This document shows, piece by piece, positions 1 through 7,034 of a stretch of 8,401 bases of DNA. The notes below the pieces were generated by a model that was given only the letters and a program-made list of their open reading frames with translations, was not told where the DNA came from and did no database searches. Position 1 is the first letter of the stretch, and each line of letters starts with the position of its first letter. The stretch is from NCBI GenBank assembly GCA_013203525.1, contig JABMQB010000663.1, positions 1 through 8,401 of the forward strand, read 5' to 3'. A program made the position numbers and the translations under genes. This DNA comes from Mariniphaga sp. (GTDB lineage Bacteria; Bacteroidota; Bacteroidia; Bacteroidales; Prolixibacteraceae).

Positions 1-110
1 GTTATGATTAGGTCTCCGTGAAATACCTAAAAAACACCGGCAATTTTTAAATTTGCCAAAAGTTGTTCAGCTAACATGCTGTGCAAGCTCCGATCCCTGA
101 TCTTATACCC

Positions 111-126
111 GATAATCCTTATTATC
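111..126. repeat. short perfect inverted repeat (6-bp arms, 4-base loop)
   Basis: GATAAT at 111-116 and ATTATC at 121-126 are perfect reverse complements separated by CCTT. The element ends 47 bases before the start of the lipoprotein gene at 174. Neither strand has a T-run after it, so it is not an intrinsic terminator. It could be an operator or a chance palindrome in AT-rich DNA; the sequence alone does not decide. Confidence 0.3.
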
Positions 127-173
127 CTGAATACCGAAACCCATTCTTTACAAATTACGTATATTAAAACTTT

Positions 174-626
174 ATGAAACCAGGACAATTCATACTATTC
201 ACAATTACGATGCTTTTACTATTAATTGCAGCCGGGTGTAGTAAAAACGACCCGATTAATGAAAATGAAACTGGTCCGCTCGAAACCGACCCGGCTAAAA
301 TAATAATAGGTAGGTGGAAATTTAGTAAATACTTTTGGGGATGGGAAGATAAAGATGGTATTAAAACAACTGTTTACCGCGATGCTAAAGTACTTCGTTG
401 GGTTGAACTCTCATCAAATGGCGACTATATTCTAGAGTATTACAATGATGTTCATGAACTGGAAACTTATACAGGAAAATTCTGGATTGATTCTTTGCTA
501 CATTATAATAATTTTTTGCTTGAACCATGGTTTTATGAATTTTCAAATAATAATAATTCATTAAAATTATCAAATGCATTTCCAGCGTTTTCACCTATTG
601 AAGATATTTATATACGCGAAAAATAA
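174..626 (+). CDS. small lipocalin-like lipoprotein, function unknown
   Basis: This gene encodes a 150-residue predicted lipoprotein. The N-terminus has a lysine, a hydrophobic stretch (about residues 6-20) and a lipobox ending AAGC, so lipidation at Cys22 is likely. Ala rather than Leu at -3 makes the lipobox slightly weak. A spacer rich in Asn, Glu and Pro follows, then from about residue 43 a beta-rich domain opening with IIGRWKFSKYFW. A 'SSNGDYILEYY' segment, a 'TGKFWI' segment and a closing 'IYIREK' strand follow it. A GxW opening plus repeated short strands is typical of lipocalin-like Bacteroidota lipoproteins; this is pattern recognition, not a firm family assignment. It lies 198 bases upstream of a T9SS-exported metalloprotease on the same strand, with no terminator between them. 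By analogy with the potempin inhibitors beside Tannerella proteases, it could inhibit that enzyme, but no inhibitory motif is visible. A run of AAT repeats encodes the Asn-rich stretch near residue 125. Confidence 0.85.
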   Translation: MKPGQFILFTITMLLLLIAAGCSKNDPINENETGPLETDPAKIIIGRWKFSKYFWGWEDKDGIKTTVYRDAKVLRWVELSSNGDYILEYYNDVHELETYTGKFWIDSLLHYNNFLLEPWFYEFSNNNNSLKLSNAFPAFSPIEDIYIREK

Positions 627-686
627 TATTATTAAAAACAATTCCATTAAGAATAAAAAAACATCATAATATTTAATAGTAAAACC

Positions 687-718
687 TTGAACAAAATTCA
701 TAAATAAAAATAATTTCT
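687..718 (+). promoter_or_regulatory. possible Bacteroidota-type promoter of the protease gene
   Basis: TTG at 687-689 is followed after 21 bases by TAATTTCT at 711-718. This is a loose match to the Bacteroidota sigma-ABfr pattern (TTTG about 33 bases, and TAnnTTTG about 7 bases, upstream of the start of transcription). The last two bases of the -7 box do not fit. It would give a leader of roughly 95 bases before the ATG at 825. The surrounding spacer (627-824) is so AT-rich that chance matches are expected, and I see nothing else in it. Confidence 0.25.
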
Positions 719-824
719 GAATTTTGTAATACTAATTATTCAACATAAATTATTCTTAGATAAAAACCTAAACCTAAAACTTCACAATTATAACAATCAT
801 TTATTAACTCAAAAAAACCTTATT

Positions 825-3284
825 ATGAAAAGATTAGCCCTTTATTTAACAATTCTTGCAACACCTTTTTTGTGCAAGGCACAAGAAAAAGAAGAAAAAA
901 CTATTATTACAAAAAACGAAAATGGGATTATACAATCCGTTGAATTCTCAGAAACTGATAAAAACTTTGCAATTCCGAATACTGCTTCTGATTTTTTTAA
1001 GGAATGGCTTAATATAAGATCAAATGACCAGTTTAAAAACATTCCTCACGAATCAAATAATAAAGAGTATATACATGAACATTTTGACCAATATTATAAT
1101 GGCATTAAAATAGAAGATGCCGGATATAATTTCCATTATATAAATGGGAAAATGTATTTTGCCCATGGACATTATATTCTTATTAAAAATTTGAATACTA
1201 CACCTGCTAAATCACCTGAATCGGCCATGGAATTATTTGCCCGGTTTAAAAACATTCCTTTGGATTCGATTACAGGCTTTAATTCTAAATTGATTATTAA
1301 AGAAATATCGATAGAAAAAACCAATAAAACCGTTCCTACCCCAAACCTTGTTTATAAAGTTCATTTACGTGCCAATCACTATAACAATAATGAGGTTGGA
1401 TATATTGATGCACAAACTGGTGCAATATTGCTTACAACTCCAAATCGTATCGGATATGGCGATACTGGAACATTTTATACCCGTTATAACGGAACACGAC
1501 AGGGGAATACTCAATATTTTGATGACCACACTGGATCAGAAGGAGAAACATTTCACTTAGTAGATTCATCAAGAGGGGCTATAATCAGTGTAGGTACTAC
1601 ATATGGTTTTGATTTAAGTTACGAAAATCTTAATGATAATAATAATAGCTGGACTCAGGCTGAACATGCATCAAATAATGATGATATGGGGCTTGATATT
1701 TTTTGGGGTTTGCAACAGATATACGACTTTCTTTATAGCTATGGGTATAACAGTTTTAACAACAATGGTTTTCCGATTAATGCATTAATACACTTTGGAT
1801 TAGATTATGGATCTCTACAAGATAATGCTTTTTGGTTTCCTGATGAAAATATTATGGCTTTTGGTGATGGATATGAAAAATATAAACCATTAGCAAGCGT
1901 AGATGTAATTGGGCATGAATTTGGGCATGGGATAACAGATTTTCAAATTAGCGGCTGGTCATATGAAAATAAAGAAGCTGAAATGGAGGAAGGACTAAGT
2001 GATATATGGGCAGCAATAATGGAATATAATATTAATTCCAATTCTGTTTGGGAAATGGGTGAACTAATTATAGACAATGGTGATGATTGTTTAAGAAATA
2101 TTGAAAACACACATGATGAAGATGCATTTTATGATATGGCTAATACCTATTTAAGTGATTATTATATTGATAGTTCAGGAGTGTATAATCGTAGTGGAGT
2201 ATTTTCACATTGGTTTTATTTATTAGTTAACGGTGGTGAAAGTGAAAATGAAATTGATAATGACTATAAAGTATATGGAATGGGTATGGATCTTGCAGAA
2301 GAACTTATTATTGAAGCAGTTTATAATAATTATCTGGATAATACAGATTCATATGCAGAACTGCGAACAGCCTTTAAAAACGCTGCTCAATCACTTTGTT
2401 ACAACCAATATGGAGTTTTAGCACAGCAGGTTGAAAATGCATGGTATGCAGTTGGAGTAGGCTCTGAGCCAACACAACCGTATATTTCAGGATCGGATAC
2501 TGTTTGTACTTCAGGAGCATCCTTCTCAATTCAGAATTTACCGGCAGGGGCAACCGTTTCCTGGAGTAATAGTAACAAAATTACAAGGGTTTCTTCCCAG
2601 GGTTCCAACCCTTGCACCTTCGAAGCAAATTCGCACGGAACAGGATGGATTGAAGCAATTATTTATTCTTCTTGTGGGTATATTGTTACACTTCCTCAAA
2701 AAGCTGTGTGGGTTGGCACACAATCTGCTACCGCTATTTTTGCTTACGATCCTTCACAATATCAATATGTTTCTGAACCCTTATACACCGGCACACCTTA
2801 TGAATTTAAACCACGCCTTTATAATCCATCAGAGAATTCATCGGATTATGATTGGGAAATCAAAGATGAACAAGATTTATCTTATCCGTTTTCTTCGGGT
2901 ACAACTGCTTTGTTTACTGCTTCCTCACCGGGAAATTATACCGTAAGTTTAATTTATAAGAATGGGTGTGGCTGGGGAAGTCAAAAATCAGAAGAATTTA
3001 CATTTATCCAGGGAGGAGGTTTTTTTATGATGATCAATCCAAATCCAGCATCATCAGATGTAACAATTGAATTGAAATCAACAAATTCAAATAAACAAAT
3101 AGATGTTAATGAAGAATGGGATATGGAAGTATATAATGAAACTCAGTTATTGCATGATATGAAAACCAAATTAAAAGGAGACAAATATACTTTTGGCACA
3201 AACGGGTGGAAAGAAGGAGTTTATATTATTCGAGTTAAATACAAAAAAGAAATTTTACTTGGTAAATTAGTGGTTAAAAGGTAA
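825..3284 (+). CDS. T9SS-exported M4 (thermolysin-like) metalloprotease with Ig/PKD-like modules
   Basis: This is a secreted zinc endopeptidase-type protein of 819 residues. A signal peptide (residues 1-19, cleavage after CKA) is followed by an FTP/PepSY-like propeptide (about 25-205). The M4 catalytic domain runs from about 210 to 546. It shows the substrate-binding NAFW segment, the zinc motif HEFGH (His364, Glu365, His368), Tyr380 matching thermolysin Tyr157, and EEGLSD with zinc ligand Glu389 and Asp393. Ig/PKD-like modules follow (about 551-730), with the paired-Cys 'DTVC...SSCG' pattern common in Bacteroidota exoproteins. A type A T9SS sorting domain (about 735-819) closes the protein, with PNPA at 739-742, GVYIIRV and the terminal LLGKLVVKR. 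The protein should therefore cross the outer membrane by T9SS and be released or surface-anchored. The position of catalytic His231 is Tyr454 (GVYNRSG against GVHINSG in thermolysin), while the Asp five residues earlier is kept (Asp449). Activity may thus be reduced or altered. The family and export route are secure; the substrate is unknown. Confidence 0.95.
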   Translation: MKRLALYLTILATPFLCKAQEKEEKTIITKNENGIIQSVEFSETDKNFAIPNTASDFFKEWLNIRSNDQFKNIPHESNNKEYIHEHFDQYYNGIKIEDAGYNFHYINGKMYFAHGHYILIKNLNTTPAKSPESAMELFARFKNIPLDSITGFNSKLIIKEISIEKTNKTVPTPNLVYKVHLRANHYNNNEVGYIDAQTGAILLTTPNRIGYGDTGTFYTRYNGTRQGNTQYFDDHTGSEGETFHLVDSSRGAIISVGTTYGFDLSYENLNDNNNSWTQAEHASNNDDMGLDIFWGLQQIYDFLYSYGYNSFNNNGFPINALIHFGLDYGSLQDNAFWFPDENIMAFGDGYEKYKPLASVDVIGHEFGHGITDFQISGWSYENKEAEMEEGLSDIWAAIMEYNINSNSVWEMGELIIDNGDDCLRNIENTHDEDAFYDMANTYLSDYYIDSSGVYNRSGVFSHWFYLLVNGGESENEIDNDYKVYGMGMDLAEELIIEAVYNNYLDNTDSYAELRTAFKNAAQSLCYNQYGVLAQQVENAWYAVGVGSEPTQPYISGSDTVCTSGASFSIQNLPAGATVSWSNSNKITRVSSQGSNPCTFEANSHGTGWIEAIIYSSCGYIVTLPQKAVWVGTQSATAIFAYDPSQYQYVSEPLYTGTPYEFKPRLYNPSENSSDYDWEIKDEQDLSYPFSSGTTALFTASSPGNYTVSLIYKNGCGWGSQKSEEFTFIQGGGFFMMINPNPASSDVTIELKSTNSNKQIDVNEEWDMEVYNETQLLHDMKTKLKGDKYTFGTNGWKEGVYIIRVKYKKEILLGKLVVKR

Positions 3285-3309
3285 AATCTTTTTATAATGT
3301 TTGCAATTT

Positions 3310-3339
3310 AGCTCCACTTTAAAAGGTGGAGCTTTTTTT
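3310..3339 (+). terminator. intrinsic terminator after the protease gene
   Basis: AGCTCCAC (3310-3317) pairs perfectly with GTGGAGCT (3326-3333) around an 8-base loop, which can add one T-A and one G-T pair. A run of seven T (3333-3339) follows directly. It starts 25 bases after the protease stop codon and separates that unit from the DUF2851 gene. There is no T-run on the opposite strand, so it should act on plus-strand transcripts only. Confidence 0.9.
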
Positions 3340-3368
3340 GTCTTTCTTCTATTTTTTCCCTAATTTAC
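3337..3368 (+). promoter_or_regulatory. possible promoter of the DUF2851-channel operon
   Basis: TTTG at 3337-3340 is followed after 20 bases by TAATTTAC at 3361-3368. Spacing and first bases fit the Bacteroidota pattern TTTG-N19-21-TAnnTTTG, but the last two bases of the second box do not. Its upstream box lies in the T-run of the terminator. Transcription would begin just before the ATG at 3382, giving a very short leader. A promoter is expected here because a strong terminator lies upstream and a two-gene unit downstream. Confidence 0.35.
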
Positions 3369-3381
3369 ATCAAAAAAGAAA

Positions 3382-4668
3382 ATGCTTAACCATGACCCGA
3401 TACCCGAAGAATTCCTGCAATATATCTGGGAAAATAAACTTTTAAATACCGAAGGCATCACAACTGTTAATTTAGAATCAATTGAGATTATTGATGTTGG
3501 TAAACAAAACAGCAATTCCGGTCCTGATTTTTTTAATGCCCGGATAAAAATCGGAGATACTGAATGGGTTGGAAATATCGAAATTCATAAAAAATCGTCG
3601 GATTGGTACTCGCATAACCACCATACTGATAAAGCATACGACAATGTAATTTTGCACGTAGTTGAACAATATGACAAACCTATTTTAACCTCAAGCGGCA
3701 GTGAAATTCCTACACTTATTTTACAATATCCCGAACGAATTAAAACCAACTATAAACGTTTGCTTTTTTCAAAAACATGGATTGCCTGTGAAGAACAATT
3801 TCATAAAATCGACCAGTTTGCCTTAAAACTTGGCTACCACCGTTTAATGATTGAAAGGCTGGAAAGTAAAACCACAGATATTCTTCAAAGCTTATCGAAA
3901 AACCAAAACAACTGGAATGAAACCTTTTACCAATTTCTGGCAAAAATGTTCGGTTTTAAGGTAAATGCTTTACCTTTTGAAATGTTGGCCAAATCGTTAC
4001 CATTAAGTATACTTTCAAAACACAAATCAAACCTTCAACAAATTGAAGCAATGCTTTTTGGAAATGCAGGTTTGTTAAACGAACAATTACTTGGCGATGA
4101 TTACTATCTACAACTCAGGGAAGAATACTCTTTTCTTTATAAAAAATATAAACTAAAAGGAATAGAAAGCCACTTGTGGAAATTTATGCGTTTACGACCG
4201 GTTAACTTTCCGACGGTGAGAATTGCCCAGTTTGCTTGTTTAATAAACAAATCAGAAGCTTTATTTTCAAAAATTCTGGAAATTGAAAAACTGGAAGAAA
4301 TCCAGCAATTATTTAATGTAACAGCATCGGAATACTGGCGGACTCATTACCGGTTTAATAAATTATCAAAATCATTAAAAAAAGAACTTGGTGCTTTTTC
4401 GATAAACACTTTGATAATAAATGTAGTCGTCCCATTCCTTTTTGTTTTTGGTGAGGACCAATTAAAAAATAACCTGAAAGACCGTGCGTTGGATTTCCTG
4501 GAAAAACTTCCCCAGGAAAAAAATTCCATCATTGATAATTGGGAAAAGCTGGGAATAAAAGTTCGTTCGGCCTTTGAAACACAGGCTCTGCTTCAATTAA
4601 AAAATTTACACTGCGATCAAAAAAAATGCTTAAATTGCCAGATAGGAAATAAGCTGGTTAATTTATGA
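3382..4668 (+). CDS. DUF2851 family protein
   Basis: This 428-residue protein has the usual length and signature of DUF2851, a family found mainly in Bacteroidota and without an established function. The conserved N-terminal part includes 'FLQYIWENKLL' (11-21), 'NSGPDFFNARI' (45-55), 'GNIEIHKKSSDW' (64-75) and 'AYDNVILHVVE' (85-95). The C-terminus carries Cys411, Cys416 and Cys419 in a CX4CX2C pattern followed by IG. Another Cys (136) sits in a conserved-looking WIACEE segment. No signal peptide or membrane segment is visible, so it is probably cytoplasmic. The order G-P-D, strand, then E-x-H/K resembles the core of PD-(D/E)xK nucleases, and cysteines outside such a core recall the iron-sulfur nucleases AddB and Cas4. 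This is inference from motifs only. The stop codon overlaps the start of the channel gene by 4 bases, indicating translational coupling. I chose the ATG at 3382 because the conserved domain begins within ten residues of it. Confidence 0.92.
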   Translation: MLNHDPIPEEFLQYIWENKLLNTEGITTVNLESIEIIDVGKQNSNSGPDFFNARIKIGDTEWVGNIEIHKKSSDWYSHNHHTDKAYDNVILHVVEQYDKPILTSSGSEIPTLILQYPERIKTNYKRLLFSKTWIACEEQFHKIDQFALKLGYHRLMIERLESKTTDILQSLSKNQNNWNETFYQFLAKMFGFKVNALPFEMLAKSLPLSILSKHKSNLQQIEAMLFGNAGLLNEQLLGDDYYLQLREEYSFLYKKYKLKGIESHLWKFMRLRPVNFPTVRIAQFACLINKSEALFSKILEIEKLEEIQQLFNVTASEYWRTHYRFNKLSKSLKKELGAFSINTLIINVVVPFLFVFGEDQLKNNLKDRALDFLEKLPQEKNSIIDNWEKLGIKVRSAFETQALLQLKNLHCDQKKCLNCQIGNKLVNL

Positions 4669-5714
4669 GTATGGCCCAACAGGGAAACAGGTTTCAGGAA
4701 ATATCGACACGTACAATAAAGATTGCCAGTGGCCTAGGCTTTTTTATGATCGGCGGCGGAACTGTAGGCTATCATTTAATTGAAGGTTGGCCCATTCTCA
4801 ATTGTATTTACATGACCGTAATTACCATTGCTACGGTTGGATTTAAGGAAGTAATGCCCCTTTCAAGTGGTGGAATGATATTTACAATTATCCTTATCCT
4901 TTTTAGCATTGGGAGTCTTGCTTATATTAGTGTAACCTTAGCCAGGTTTGTTTTTGATGGTGAATTAGCAAATTATATAAAAACATACAGGGTGGATAAA
5001 AAAATAGCTAAACTTAAAGACCATGTTATAATTGTTGGTTATGGCCGCAATGGTGAACAGGCAGCAATTGAGCTGTCAGAGCATAATGTCGACTATGTTA
5101 TTGTTGATAAACGCGACAATGTTATATCAAGGGTGCGTGAAAATTCCGGGCTACTTTATATTAAAGGCGATGCAACCCATGAAGACATTCTTGAACATGC
5201 AGGAGTATATAAAGCAAAAGCTTTAATTGCAACAACCCCGAATGATGCCGATAATGTTTTTGTTGTTCTGACTGCCCGTAGTATGAATCCGGCTTTAACA
5301 ATTATTTCCAGGGCTTCGGAGATGGAATCAGATGTGAAGTTAAAAAGAGCCGGAGCTTCCAATGTTATTATGCCTGAACGCATTGGCGGGCAACGAATGG
5401 CAAAGCTTGTAACACAACCCGATGTGGTTGAATTCCTTGAACATATATTACTCCAAAAAAGCAAAGATGTAAGTATTGAAGAAGTATCGTGTGGTAAAAT
5501 GGCTAAATGTTTTGTTGGTAAATCAATTTCAGAATTAAAAGTCAGAGATATGTCGGGAGCCAATATTATAGGCATAAAAGTGAGTGGTGCCAGGTATGTT
5601 TTTAATCCTGACCCAACTATGATTCTATCAAGGAACGATCAGCTTTTTGTTATTGGAAAACCTAAACAAATTGAGATTCTTCGTGCAAAAATGGAAACCG
5701 AAATAGAAATTTGA
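4665..5714 (+). CDS. two-helix potassium channel subunit with RCK (TrkA-N/TrkA-C) domains
   Basis: This 349-residue inner-membrane ion channel subunit is expected to form a tetramer. Layout: first membrane helix (about 18-36), pore helix and filter (about 43-66), second helix (about 70-96), TrkA-N Rossmann domain (about 118-250) and TrkA-C domain (about 270-340). The Rossmann part has the nucleotide-binding GYGRNG loop (125-130) and an acidic residue at the end of strand 2 (Asp148), which favours NAD(H). The architecture matches MthK/GsuK-type ligand-gated potassium channels. The filter is unusual: TVGFKE (57-62) instead of TVGYGD, so Phe replaces Tyr and Lys61 replaces the outer Gly. The start codon overlaps the DUF2851 stop (ATGA), so the two genes are surely co-expressed; a second Met at codon 3 is an alternative start. 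The architecture is certain; strict potassium selectivity is not, given the filter. Confidence 0.93.
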   Translation: MSMAQQGNRFQEISTRTIKIASGLGFFMIGGGTVGYHLIEGWPILNCIYMTVITIATVGFKEVMPLSSGGMIFTIILILFSIGSLAYISVTLARFVFDGELANYIKTYRVDKKIAKLKDHVIIVGYGRNGEQAAIELSEHNVDYVIVDKRDNVISRVRENSGLLYIKGDATHEDILEHAGVYKAKALIATTPNDADNVFVVLTARSMNPALTIISRASEMESDVKLKRAGASNVIMPERIGGQRMAKLVTQPDVVEFLEHILLQKSKDVSIEEVSCGKMAKCFVGKSISELKVRDMSGANIIGIKVSGARYVFNPDPTMILSRNDQLFVIGKPKQIEILRAKMETEIEI

Positions 5715-5766
5715 TAAAATCTCGATTATCTCATTTTTATTTTTTTCTTTGTCATAAATTTTTTTT

Positions 5767-7020
5767 ATGAAAAAAGTGATTACTCTAATTATAATTCCCC
5801 TATTTATTATAGTTATAAGTTGCGAAAAGGATGACCCACAAACCTTATACGAAAAGGTTCTGATTGTTGAAACACGTTCTGTAAATGAAACCGAGAGCCA
5901 ACGTTTTTTTGTGTTGATTGAAAATAATGAATCGAGCCCTGTTTTTAAGGAAATTCCTAACTATTCAGAGTATACGTTTATTCGGAATGGATTAATCAAA
6001 GGCGATAAAGTTAATATTCACCTTATATCGTTAAATACTTTTAGCGACCAACATTATTTTAATATCAACAGTTACAGTTCGGTACCAGTTGGAAAAACAG
6101 TTTTATTTGGAAGAGATAATATTTTGAATGATAAAAGTGCTTCATCAAGAGTTGATCTGGAGTTTACGAATATTCCCGATTTTGATATCGCTACACGCTC
6201 AGCCCATTTACAAATCCATTGCCATACACAAACAACTTTTGTTGATGTTCCCTGCGAACCAATCGGAGGTAATACTTTCCCTGTAAATGAAACATTTTAC
6301 GCATGCCTGCAAAAAGGCGATGTTGCTGGTTTTAAACTTCAAAAGATTACTACTACTGAAGATTCATACACTATTTCGCTTGATAGTTTGAATAACAATA
6401 TGGATTATTACGAACTGCCGAAAGAAGTAGAAAACCATGATCTTACTAAAATATCCGTTAGAGCATTTGACCCGGTAATTGGCACAATTGAAATATTTAA
6501 TTTAAGTGATATCTCTATTTTTCCATCTGCCAAAATTGACTTTTTTGTACCAGCCGTAAACCTTAGTATTTCAAATTATATCATTGATTATACAACTCTT
6601 ATAAATAACAAATTTTATAAAAATGTATTTTCTACTGAAACCATTATATCAACACCAACTCTTATAGATGCAGAATTACAAAGTGGTTCGGAAATAAACC
6701 ATCAATTGGATTTCACAGTTTCCGGAAACCTGGATTTTTTAACAGTAAGGCTTAATAATCTTGGTTCAAACTGGTTGATGCATGGAATTGATCCCGGAGA
6801 AATGTATATCCCGGAATTTCCTGAAGATTTAATTGCAATCACCGGAGAGCCTGGATTTCTTGAGGATGTTGAAACTGCTTCAATCCAGTTATATGATTAT
6901 TCAGAACTTAATGGTTATAATAATGCTCTTGAAAAAATTCTCGACGATTCAAAAAAATTAATGGACAGCACTAATCAAAGTTATACAACCTTATACCAAA
7001 ACGTTACTTATAACCATTAA
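5767..7020 (+). CDS. hypothetical lipoprotein, 417 residues
   Basis: I do not recognise a family. The N-terminus is a clear lipoprotein signal: two lysines, a hydrophobic stretch and the lipobox VISC with Cys19, followed by EKDD, whose acidic residues after Cys are common in Bacteroidota lipoproteins. The mature part looks beta-rich. Three cysteines (152, 163, 180) lie in a middle region with HCHT and VPCEP segments. The last part is a likely folded domain with 'SGNLDFLTVRLNNLGSNW' and a helical tail (about residues 379-405). It probably sits on the periplasmic or surface side of the outer membrane. The gene begins 52 bases after the channel gene with no convincing terminator between, so read-through from the upstream operon is possible. 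Its stop is 14 bases from that of the opposing OmpA-family gene. No function is inferred. Confidence 0.88.
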   Translation: MKKVITLIIIPLFIIVISCEKDDPQTLYEKVLIVETRSVNETESQRFFVLIENNESSPVFKEIPNYSEYTFIRNGLIKGDKVNIHLISLNTFSDQHYFNINSYSSVPVGKTVLFGRDNILNDKSASSRVDLEFTNIPDFDIATRSAHLQIHCHTQTTFVDVPCEPIGGNTFPVNETFYACLQKGDVAGFKLQKITTTEDSYTISLDSLNNNMDYYELPKEVENHDLTKISVRAFDPVIGTIEIFNLSDISIFPSAKIDFFVPAVNLSISNYIIDYTTLINNKFYKNVFSTETIISTPTLIDAELQSGSEINHQLDFTVSGNLDFLTVRLNNLGSNWLMHGIDPGEMYIPEFPEDLIAITGEPGFLEDVETASIQLYDYSELNGYNNALEKILDDSKKLMDSTNQSYTTLYQNVTYNH

Positions 7021-7034
7021 AAGCAGAACCAGAA

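Noticed and set aside
39..57. Hairpin GGCAA/TTGCC with T's on the minus-strand side, as a minus-strand terminator
   Set aside because: Five pairs with a 9-base loop, and the T-run begins several bases away, with no supported minus-strand gene ahead of it.
546..560. AAT trinucleotide run as a phase-variable repeat
   Set aside because: About four units that keep frame when units are gained or lost; it only encodes an Asn-rich loop, as is common in AT-rich Bacteroidota genes.
5156..5575. 139-codon open frame on the minus strand inside the channel gene
   Set aside because: It is fully antisense to the well-supported TrkA-N/TrkA-C coding region, has no recognisable domain, and reads as a shadow of the plus-strand codons.
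5713..5747. Possible terminator after the channel gene: GATAA/TTATC hairpin followed by a T-rich run
   Set aside because: The stem is only 5 pairs, mostly A-T, and starts within the stop codon. It is too weak to call, so read-through into the next gene remains possible.
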